Positions 1 through 4,181 of a stretch of DNA of 5,696 nucleotides are shown here, piece by piece; positions within the stretch are counted from its first letter, which is position 1; each line of letters starts with the position of its first letter. This stretch comes from Devosia equisanguinis. Its GTDB lineage: Bacteria > Pseudomonadota > Alphaproteobacteria > Rhizobiales > Devosiaceae. Made by a program: the position numbers and the translations under genes. The notes under the pieces are model-generated. The model was not told the origin of the DNA. It made no database searches and worked only from the letters and a program-made list of their open reading frames with translations. The stretch is from positions 1 to 5,696 of the forward strand of contig CAMDAL010000274.1 of assembly GCA_945888565.1 (NCBI GenBank), given 5' to 3'.

Positions 1-98
1 GGGCCGCAAAGGCCGAGGCGGACGTGCGAACGACAATCGACACCGCGCGGCTCAAAGGCGCAAATCCCTTCGACGTCATCCTCGCTACCCTCGCCTGA
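1..98 (+). CDS. C-terminal end of an unidentified protein, possibly a transposase (partial, 5' end outside window)
   Basis: The frame that starts at base 3 is open from the window edge to a TGA at 96-98 and gives 31 residues ending in KGANPFDVILATLA. The stretch TIDTARLKGANPFDVI resembles, from memory, the end of IS66-type transposases, where a T-A-x-x-x-G-x-N/D-P pattern precedes the C-terminus. That identification is an inference from a short piece. The context supports a mobile element: the next gene, beginning within 40 bases, is an acyltransferase that lacks its N-terminal part, as expected if an element landed inside it. It could instead be the end of an unrelated gene. The coding frame itself is moderately likely, the family assignment is weak. 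Confidence 0.35.
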   Translation, partial: AAKAEADVRTTIDTARLKGANPFDVILATLA

Positions 99-148
99 AC
101 GCGCCCAGAACGGTCAAAACGCGGCCTGCCGAAGGGGTGGGTAATTAC
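99..148 (+). mobile_element. Possible right end of an inserted element (junction with truncated acyltransferase)
   Basis: Between the stop codon at 96-98 and the first residues that fit the acyltransferase family (VIPASL, from base 149) lie about 50 bases that fit neither gene. Read on the minus strand from 148 they begin GTAATTACCCACCCC. IS66-family elements are known to have ends that start with GTAA, so 148 is a candidate element edge. The left end is outside the window, so neither a matching inverted repeat nor a target duplication can be checked. This is a hypothesis, not an observed insertion sequence boundary. Confidence 0.2.
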
Positions 149-1051
149 GTCATCCCGGCAAGCTTGGACCATCGTCAGGACCGCACCGAAGGTATCCGTA
201 CTTTCGCCATCCGCCGTTTCTTCCGACTCTATCCGGCCTACTGGCTGTCGCTGCCTGTGGCACTCTGGGCCGTCTGGTGGTTGCAGGGGCGCGCTATAGA
301 TTGGGCCACTGTCGCCGTGAACATCACCTTGCTCCAGCGCATGCTTGGCTTCGACAACATCGTGAATTTCTACTGGACGCTTTCGTACGAGTTGGTCTTC
401 TACGTGCTCTGTGCCGCGCTTTACGCCTTGGGTGTGCTGCACCGGCCCTGGGCACTTATCGCAACGCTTTATGCACTGGTCGTGGCGTTCGCGGCAGTGG
501 CGTTGCTGGGGGCCAGTGATGCAGAAGGGTATTTGGGCTTTTTTGCAGATATGCCCAGCTACCTAGGGCTCATGTTCACCGGCGCTGTCCTTCGGCAATG
601 GCACGACGGAAAGCGGCTGAGCCTCGGGATAAAGGTGGCATTGGTTTTCATTATCCTGCTCTTCGTCGTGCCCGCGGCGCGAAGCTTCAAGCTCGAAGAT
701 GGACTGCTGGCGTTCCATCCAGTGGGGGGGTGGAGCGGAGCTTTCGCTATCCTGTTTTTCATTATCTTCGCAATGCGTCTGCGCATATCGCATCCGGTGT
801 TGAGCTGGTTGGGTGCGATCAGCTACTCACTTTACTTATTCCATACCATGGCGGTGTACTTGGCCTACTGGCTTCTGGCTCAACCCGGCTTTGAGTGGGC
901 GCGGGGATGGGACCTCACTGCCTACTGCGTGCTGATCCTCGTCGCGACGATGCTATTCTCCGCTGCGGTCTATCGCTGGCTGGAGTTGCCGATGATTGCA
1001 CTTGGCCGCCGGCTGAGTCTCCCTCGCTCGCCGGCAGTTGCACAGCGTTGA
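137..1051 (+). CDS. Acyltransferase-3 (OafA/YrhL-like) membrane protein, N-terminus missing
   Basis: Members of this family are inner-membrane proteins that transfer acyl groups, often acetyl, to sugars of surface polysaccharides; the substrate here is unknown. Visible family marks are RRFFRLYP (residues 26-33), WTLSYELVFY (80-89, the usual W-S-L-x-x-E-x-x-F-Y block), ISYSLYLFH (228-236) and YRWLELP (279-285). About eight to nine hydrophobic segments run through the protein, for example near 34-49, 78-100, 103-125, 162-180, 198-216, 222-248 and 262-285. What is missing is the usual first ~60-70 residues with the first membrane helix, its conserved histidine, and the F-F-x-L-S-G block; homology starts abruptly at YVIPASL. 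The first possible start is GTG at 137; the frame stays open to the window edge but the upstream translation is arginine-rich and unlike this family. The product is probably inactive, and the gene may best be regarded as a pseudogene cut by an insertion. Confidence 0.78.
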   Translation: MGNYVIPASLDHRQDRTEGIRTFAIRRFFRLYPAYWLSLPVALWAVWWLQGRAIDWATVAVNITLLQRMLGFDNIVNFYWTLSYELVFYVLCAALYALGVLHRPWALIATLYALVVAFAAVALLGASDAEGYLGFFADMPSYLGLMFTGAVLRQWHDGKRLSLGIKVALVFIILLFVVPAARSFKLEDGLLAFHPVGGWSGAFAILFFIIFAMRLRISHPVLSWLGAISYSLYLFHTMAVYLAYWLLAQPGFEWARGWDLTAYCVLILVATMLFSAAVYRWLELPMIALGRRLSLPRSPAVAQR

Positions 1052-1147
1052 TCGTCAAACGGCGTGGAAACTTGCACGTCGAAACATAACGTTGGTAACG
1101 CTCTGCGAACGCTCCGCCGCTAGCTTCATCTGGCGCGAACGCGGCGC

Positions 1148-1172
1148 AAAAAGGCCTTCACGGGGTGAAGGG
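1148..1172 (-). terminator. Intrinsic terminator, minus strand
   Basis: On the minus strand an 8-bp perfect stem, GCCTTCAC paired with GTGAAGGC (1154-1161 and 1165-1172) with a 3-base loop, is followed after one base by five T residues (A run 1148-1152 on the plus strand). On the plus strand no T run follows, so it works in the minus direction only. It would end transcripts coming from the recombinase-like remnant side before they enter the 3' end of the convergent acyltransferase gene. Confidence 0.55.
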
Positions 1173-1228
1173 CGGCACAATATCCGGAAAGCCGTACCTC
1201 GTCTTCGGTGCGTCCCGGGGAGGCGCGC

Positions 1229-1378
1229 TCACTTGGCGACGACCTCCGGCGGGGTCCACTTGAACATCACCATCTTGGGCACCTTCCTGACGTAGAAGAA
1301 GATGCCGCTGTCGGGCCTTTTGTGGAGGTAATCCTTGCTCTTCACGGGTGTCTGCCGGGTGCCGAAGTTATCGGAAAG
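1229..1378 (-). pseudogene. Remnant resembling the N-terminus of a tyrosine recombinase (phage-type integrase)
   Basis: The minus strand is open from a stop at 1379-1381 to a TGA at 1229-1231. It encodes a short peptide containing YLHKRPDSGIFFYVRKVP, which resembles the N-terminal arm of some phage integrases, where a Y-L-x-x-R-x-x-x-x-Y/F-x-x-R-x-x-V-P pattern is common. The only plausible start is GTG at 1345, giving 38 residues; no good ribosome binding site precedes it. After PPEVVAK the frame stops, and the core-binding and catalytic (R-H-R-Y) parts of an integrase are absent. The piece lies about 100 bases past the 3' end of tRNA-Asn and points away from it, as integrase genes of elements inserted at tRNA genes often do. 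The match is by eye; it could be an unrelated small gene. Confidence 0.38.
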
Positions 1379-1385
1379 TTATCGG
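1365..1385. repeat. Two direct copies of AAGTTATCGG, spaced one helical turn apart
   Basis: AAGTTATCGG occurs at 1365-1374 and again at 1376-1385, a period of 11 bases. The pair lies between tRNA-Asn and the recombinase-like remnant, overlapping the upstream edge of the remnant's open frame. Tandem sites on one face of the helix are typical of protein binding, such as integrase arm sites, but two copies alone do not prove this. The repeat is certain; the function is a guess. Confidence 0.5.
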
Positions 1386-1425
1386 TTTTCCCGAGAATGG
1401 CAATGCACTGTGAATACCGGGCATG

Positions 1426-1446
1426 AAAAAGCCCGGCTACCCGAGC
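1426..1446 (-). terminator. Intrinsic terminator downstream of tRNA-Asn
   Basis: On the minus strand a 6-bp stem, GCTCGG pairing with CCGGGC (one G-T pair), closes a GTAG loop and is followed at once by TTTTT (plus-strand A run 1426-1430). It begins 28 bases after the CCA end of tRNA-Asn, the right place to end its transcript. The same GCCGGGC arm could also pair with CCCGG at 1416-1421 through an 8-base loop, but that structure has no T run after it. Confidence 0.6.
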
Positions 1447-1474
1447 GTTTCACGCTTCTCGATGTGGGAGTAAA

Positions 1475-1550
1475 TGGCTCCGCGGCTTGGACTCGAACCA
1501 AGGACCATTCGATTAACAGTCGAATGCTCTACCAACTGAGCTACCGCGGA
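1475..1550 (-). tRNA. tRNA-Asn (anticodon GUU)
   Basis: The 76-base minus-strand sequence folds as a full cloverleaf. The acceptor stem is TCCGCGG with CCGCGGA, the D arm is GCTCAGTTGGTAGAGC, the anticodon stem is TTCGA/TCGAA around loop CTGTTAA with anticodon GTT (plus positions 1515-1517), and the T arm is CTTGG-TTCGAGT-CCAAG. Base 73 is G and the CCA end is encoded (1475-1477). A terminator follows, and mobA lies upstream on the same strand. Its 3' end abuts the recombinase-like remnant, so it is a candidate integration site. Confidence 0.97.
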
Positions 1551-1575
1551 ACACGTTGCCGTCAAAGGCAGCGAC

Positions 1576-1604
1576 CGTTTAGGGGCATTGGTTTGCTTTG
1601 GCAA
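1576..1604 (-). promoter_or_regulatory. Candidate promoter for tRNA-Asn
   Basis: On the minus strand TTGCCA (1604-1599) and TAAACG (1581-1576) are separated by 17 bases. Transcription would begin near 1568, about 18 bases before the mature tRNA 5' end. The -35 is reasonable and the -10 is poor, so the call is tentative; tRNA-Asn might instead be read through from mobA, whose stop codon is 72 bases upstream of the tRNA. Confidence 0.28.
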
Positions 1605-1622
1605 CCCCCTTTTTCCGCATCG

Positions 1623-2237
1623 TCAGAAACCTGTCGCAGTGGCTGCCGCGCGCGCCTCCGCCAGGGCCAGATCCTCGGGCGTGTTGATGTTGGCGAACGG
1701 GTCACCCGTGGGGCCTACCGGCCAGTCCACCGCTACCGCCGCTGCTTCGGCCGCCAGCGCCTTCAGGCTGCGGGGCGCGGTGCCGGCCAGCACGCGCTGC
1801 GGCAGGTCGCGGAATCGCTCGACCCGCCAGATCGAACTGGTCGGGTAGGGTTGTCCCTCATACCGGGCGATCGCGGCGGGCGCGTCGCCGAGTGCGCGCA
1901 TCAGCCGTTCGACATAGTCCATCGGCAGGAACGGCGAATCCACGGCGGCCGAGATCAGCAGCTCGATATCGTCGGGCAGGGCGGCCACTGCCGCGGCGAA
2001 CCCGGCCAGCGGACCGGCATACTCACCGGGAAGGTCGGCCACGCCGGCTGCGCCATCCGGCAGCCCTAGCGCCGCCGGATCGTGCGGCCCATGCGCAACG
2101 ATCACCGGATCGCAGGCTGCAACCAGCGCCAGCACCCGGTCGACCAGCCGCAGCCCGCCGACCCTTACCAAGGCCTTCACCGCGCCACCCAGCCGCTCGC
2201 CCCGTCCTCCGGCGAGGATCACTGCCGCTACCCGCAT
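1623..2237 (-). CDS. mobA: Molybdenum cofactor guanylyltransferase MobA
   Basis: MobA is a cytoplasmic enzyme that joins GMP from GTP to molybdopterin cofactor, forming the guanine dinucleotide form used by DMSO-reductase-type enzymes. With ATG at 2237 the protein has 204 residues, close to the family's usual ~200. The nucleotide-binding start AAVILAGGRGERLGG is followed by K21, then D68 in VADLPGEYAGPLAG, D100 in AAVDSPFLP, and a C-terminal DPFANINTPEDL, all expected positions for the family. It deviates at two spots: the usual asparagine in the strand ending 'aNG' is histidine (VIVAHG, H49), and P-C-D is replaced by A-V-D. Earlier in-frame starts exist at 2291 (ATG) and 2315 (GTG), but the first lies in the -10 box of tRNA-Cys and the second inside that tRNA, and the extra residues do not fit the family. 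No strong ribosome binding site is visible. Related CobY/IspD-type nucleotidyltransferases are less likely. Confidence 0.9.
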   Translation of the reverse strand: MRVAAVILAGGRGERLGGAVKALVRVGGLRLVDRVLALVAACDPVIVAHGPHDPAALGLPDGAAGVADLPGEYAGPLAGFAAAVAALPDDIELLISAAVDSPFLPMDYVERLMRALGDAPAAIARYEGQPYPTSSIWRVERFRDLPQRVLAGTAPRSLKALAAEAAAVAVDWPVGPTGDPFANINTPEDLALAEARAAATATGF

Positions 2238-2267
2238 GCCGACTGTCGCTCTCGCTTCGTGTTCATC

Positions 2268-2296
2268 TTGCGTAAAGTCCGGGCCTGCCATATGAA
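2268..2296 (+). promoter_or_regulatory. Promoter for tRNA-Cys
   Basis: TTGCGT (2268-2273) and TATGAA (2291-2296) are separated by 17 bases, a good sigma70-type match. Transcription would begin near 2303, seven bases before the mature tRNA 5' end at 2310. The promoter occupies the 72-base gap between the divergent mobA start (2237) and the tRNA, which argues against a longer mobA reading frame. Confidence 0.5.
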
Positions 2297-2309
2297 CGCC
2301 GCGCAGTGA

Positions 2310-2383
2310 GGCCACGTGGCGGAGTGGTTACGCAGCGGATTGCAAATCCGTCTATTCCGGTTCGATTCCGGACGTGGCCTCCA
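2310..2383 (+). tRNA. tRNA-Cys (anticodon GCA)
   Basis: The 74-base sequence forms acceptor stem GGCCACG/CGTGGCC, D stem GCG/CGC, an anticodon arm with loop TTGCAAA and anticodon GCA (2342-2344), and T arm TCCGG-TTCGATT-CCGGA. Base 73 is U (2380), a known identity element for cysteine tRNA, and CCA is encoded at 2381-2383. No clear intrinsic terminator follows in the next 40 bases. Confidence 0.97.
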
Positions 2384-2427
2384 ACGCATTTTCCTCCCAA
2401 CCCAGTATCCTGCTCTGCAGCGCCGGT

Positions 2428-2450
2428 TCGTCGCGCTCGTGTTGCGACGA
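2428..2450. repeat. Inverted repeat TCGTCGC / GCGACGA
   Basis: A perfect 7-bp stem (2428-2434 and 2444-2450) closes a 9-base loop, 45 bases after tRNA-Cys. No T run follows on either strand, so it is not a standard intrinsic terminator, though it could mark the end of the tRNA-Cys transcript. Confidence 0.35.
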
Positions 2451-2623
2451 GAAGCCCACATATCCCGGCATTTTCAAACGTGCCCGACGAGTCGACGCGA
2501 CACGAAACACGACATGATGGCTTCAGAATAGAACTTTGGCGCGCTGCCGGCGGATTTGCTTCCGCTCAAAGTCAGGGCGCCAACCGGATGCCAGACTTAC
2601 TCGCCCACACCGACCTTCTTCAT

Positions 2624-2645
2624 GCGCCCGCTCCTCGCCGGGCGC
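2624..2645. repeat. Inverted repeat GCGCCCG / CGGGCGC
   Basis: A perfect, entirely G-C 7-bp stem (2624-2630 and 2639-2645) closes an 8-base loop. It has no T run on either side. On the minus strand it directly follows a D-arm-like stretch, so it could be the anticodon arm of a decayed tRNA, but the loop has eight bases and no acceptor or T arm is found. Confidence 0.35.
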
Positions 2646-2869
2646 GCTGACCACTGAGCAACCGATTCGCCCGCGTGGCATTGTTCCGGCGCGCATTGCC
2701 TGGAACGAAGTCCGCCATCCGCTAGAAGGCGGGCCGCTGGGTCGCACTGCGGCTGCTGGCACAGATCGACTTTTTCCGGAACCCCCCGGATGCCCTGATC
2801 CGCCACCGGTCGTCTAGGTTCCCGCGCTCCGACACGGCGCCAAGCGAAGTTCACCTGGAGGATGCAAAA

Positions 2870-3235
2870 ATGTCTGATCATAATCCCGAGACACAGGCCG
2901 GCCAGTTGCCCGGCGACGCTGTTGGCGTGGTGGCACAGGTCGCGGATATCCTCGGCTCCTACCTCTCAACCGACAGCAGCTTCACTCCGGAGATGGCGAT
3001 CGAGCGCGTACGAACGGTGATCAATAGCAAAGCCGGCATGTCTGCCTTCCTGCAAGACGCCCTTCGACCGGGCGTGGCCAGTGCCGAGGCCGTGGTCATG
3101 AGCTTGGCCAAAGCGCTCGACGATCATCAGCCGACTCCCGAGGAAACCGTCCTGAAGCTTGTCGAAATTATCGAGAGCCCGGCGGCGGTCGAGCTCTATG
3201 ACCGTGAGATGCTCGGCCGAGACCAGTACGACTGA
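2870..3235 (+). CDS. Hypothetical acidic protein, 121 residues
   Basis: I do not recognise this protein. The start is well supported: GGAGG at 2857-2861 stands eight bases before the ATG. The product has 20 acidic and 8 basic (Lys/Arg) residues, no cysteine and no tryptophan. It has no signal peptide and no membrane segment, so it is probably a soluble cytoplasmic protein. After a polar start (about 1-15) it looks mainly helical, with likely helices near 16-32, 40-50, 57-66, 70-84 and 90-105, and a polar tail ending GRDQYD. The two TPE motifs (39-41 and 90-92) sit before helices and may reflect a loose internal duplication. Its stop is 123 bases before the methyltransferase-like start, on the same strand; linkage in one transcript is possible but a promoter candidate lies between. 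Real gene likely, function unknown. Confidence 0.78.
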   Translation: MSDHNPETQAGQLPGDAVGVVAQVADILGSYLSTDSSFTPEMAIERVRTVINSKAGMSAFLQDALRPGVASAEAVVMSLAKALDDHQPTPEETVLKLVEIIESPAAVELYDREMLGRDQYD

Positions 3236-3292
3236 TCTGGCCCTATCCCGGGCCGGGCCCCGGTCTCCCTTCACAGGACGATTTGTCACCGG

Positions 3293-3321
3293 TTGCCCGG
3301 CGCGCGTGCTGGCGGTATCAC
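3293..3321 (+). promoter_or_regulatory. Candidate promoter for the methyltransferase-like gene
   Basis: TTGCCC (3293-3298) and TATCAC (3316-3321) are 17 bases apart, each matching four of six consensus positions. Transcription would start near 3328, about 30 bases before the ATG at 3359. The match is modest and could arise by chance. Confidence 0.25.
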
Positions 3322-3358
3322 CGGGCCGCACAAAGCTCGTTTCCGGGAAATTTTCGCC

Positions 3359-4012
3359 ATGGCCGATTTCGCAACTGCCCGCCGTCGCATGGTGGACAAC
3401 CAGCTGCGCACCAGCAACGTCACCGACCGCCGCATCCTGGCGGCCATGGATGAGGTGCCGCGCGAGCGCTTCGTGCCCGAGGCCCGCCAGGCGCTTGCGT
3501 ATGTGGATGCCGCCCACGATCTCGGCGCGGGCCGGTCGCTCGGTGCCCCGGCGGCGTTCGCGAGGCTCGTACAGCTCGCCGAGGTCGGCCCGGACGACAC
3601 CGCGCTCGATGTGGGTGCCGGCACCGGCTACGGCACCGCCGTGCTGGCCCGGCTGGCCGCCCGGGTTACCGGGGTCGAAAGCGAGCCGGCCCTCGCCGCC
3701 GCAGCCCGCGCGCTGCTGGCCGACCTGGGCGTCGCCAATGCGGATATCTCTGAAGGTCCGCTCGAGGGAACTGGCCTGCCGAAAGACGCCTACGATGCCG
3801 TGGTGATGGAGGGCGCGGTGTCCGAGGTTCCGCAGTCGCTGTTCGCGCTCCTGAAGGAGGGCGGGCGCCTCGTGGCGCTGGTGCAGCAGAATGGCGCCAG
3901 CGTTGCCCATGTCTACGTAAGGTCAGGCGGCAGGATTGCGACTCGTGCCGAGTTCAACACCGCCTTGCCGCCGCTGGTTATGGCGCCGCGCGAGGTTATG
4001 TTCGAGTTCTGA
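3359..4012 (+). CDS. pcm: Protein-L-isoaspartate O-methyltransferase-like protein
   Basis: The family transfers a methyl group from S-adenosylmethionine to L-isoaspartyl residues of damaged proteins in the cytoplasm. The 217-residue protein is the usual length. It has a helical start (ARRRMVDNQLRTSNVTD), PRERFVPE (34-41), the SAM-binding loop LDVGAGTGY (83-91), the acidic residue E107 that should hold the ribose, YDAVVMEGAVSEVP (145-158), and LKEGGRLV (165-172). The usual substrate loop T-I-S-Q-P is not there; GRSLGAPAAFARL (58-70) takes its place. I recall a related R-x-L-x-x-P pattern in alphaproteobacterial proteins encoded beside tolC, so repair activity is uncertain. ATG 3359 is chosen because family similarity begins at MADFATARR; GTG-type starts further up, such as at 3293, overlap a promoter candidate. 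The ribosome binding site is weak. The tolC-type gene follows after 169 bases. Confidence 0.88.
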   Translation: MADFATARRRMVDNQLRTSNVTDRRILAAMDEVPRERFVPEARQALAYVDAAHDLGAGRSLGAPAAFARLVQLAEVGPDDTALDVGAGTGYGTAVLARLAARVTGVESEPALAAAARALLADLGVANADISEGPLEGTGLPKDAYDAVVMEGAVSEVPQSLFALLKEGGRLVALVQQNGASVAHVYVRSGGRIATRAEFNTALPPLVMAPREVMFEF

Positions 4013-4046
4013 GCTTGGCCGGATTGGCCGGGGTCGCGCTAACTGA

Positions 4047-4058
4047 CTGGCCGGCCAG
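4047..4058. repeat. 12-base perfect palindrome CTGGCCGGCCAG
   Basis: The palindrome lies 34 bases after the methyltransferase-like stop and 123 bases before the tolC-type start. With no loop and no T run it is not a terminator. It may be an operator for a dimeric regulator, or chance in GC-rich DNA. Confidence 0.35.
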
Positions 4059-4126
4059 CACTGTTGCCCGGAATCACGTCTGCGGCAAAACAATCGTTAA
4101 AAAATGGCAACTCTTGTGAACCACTG

Positions 4127-4154
4127 TTGTCTGCCCCATCTGCGGCGGCATAAG
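4127..4154 (+). promoter_or_regulatory. Candidate promoter for the tolC-type gene
   Basis: TTGTCT (4127-4132) and CATAAG (4149-4154) are 16 bases apart and would start transcription near 4161, about 20 bases before ATG 4182. The 169-base gap before this gene, with an A-rich patch at 4086-4104, is large enough for its own promoter. The match is moderate only. Confidence 0.27.
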
Positions 4155-4181
4155 GTCGGTGGCGTTTCGGAGAGAAAATTT

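Larger units (their letters stand above)
1052..1474. other. Gene-free stretch between the acyltransferase and tRNA-Asn
   Basis: These 423 bases hold no intact gene. Reading from tRNA-Asn leftwards on the minus strand there is a terminator next to the tRNA, a pair of 10-base direct repeats, a remnant resembling the start of a tyrosine recombinase, and a second terminator. The 1052-1147 and 1173-1228 parts show nothing I can name. The composition and the recombinase-like remnant suggest the scar of an element once integrated at tRNA-Asn. Confidence 0.5.
2384..2869. other. 486-base stretch without a convincing gene
   Basis: No reading frame here has a good start signal together with a plausible protein on either strand; translations are rich in arginine, proline and serine, as is usual for out-of-frame GC-rich DNA. 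It holds two inverted repeats (2428-2450 and 2624-2645), a minus-strand stretch resembling a tRNA D arm (around 2644-2669), and the leader of the gene starting at 2870. It may contain an unrecognised small RNA or a decayed gene, but nothing decides this. Confidence 0.5.

Noticed and set aside
1108..1125. Possible second copy of the tRNA-Asn 3' end (GCTCCGCCGCTAGC), as an attachment-site duplicate
   Set aside because: Only about 11 of 14 bases match and the similarity does not extend into the T arm, too little to separate from chance.
1580..1615. Stem AGGGG...CCCCT followed by T residues on the plus strand, as a terminator
   Set aside because: The loop is long and there is no plus-strand gene upstream that it could end; the same bases hold the candidate tRNA-Asn promoter on the other strand.
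2238..2315. Longer mobA starting at ATG 2291 or GTG 2315
   Set aside because: The extension lies over the tRNA-Cys promoter and tRNA itself, and family similarity begins at MRVAAVILAGG (2237).
2600..2680. A tRNA on the minus strand, suggested by GGTTGCTCAGTGGTCAGCGC followed by a G-C-rich hairpin
   Set aside because: The D stem does not pair fully, the following loop has eight bases, and no T arm or matching acceptor stem is present. At most it is a decayed copy.
2966..3910. A minus-strand open frame of about 314 codons opposite the acidic protein and the methyltransferase-like gene
   Set aside because: It spans two real plus-strand genes and their gap, its product resembles nothing known, and it has no start signal.
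4104..4181. Longer TolC-type protein starting at ATG 4104
   Set aside because: The added 26 residues contain basic and cysteine residues ahead of the signal peptide, and the ribosome binding site fits ATG 4182.
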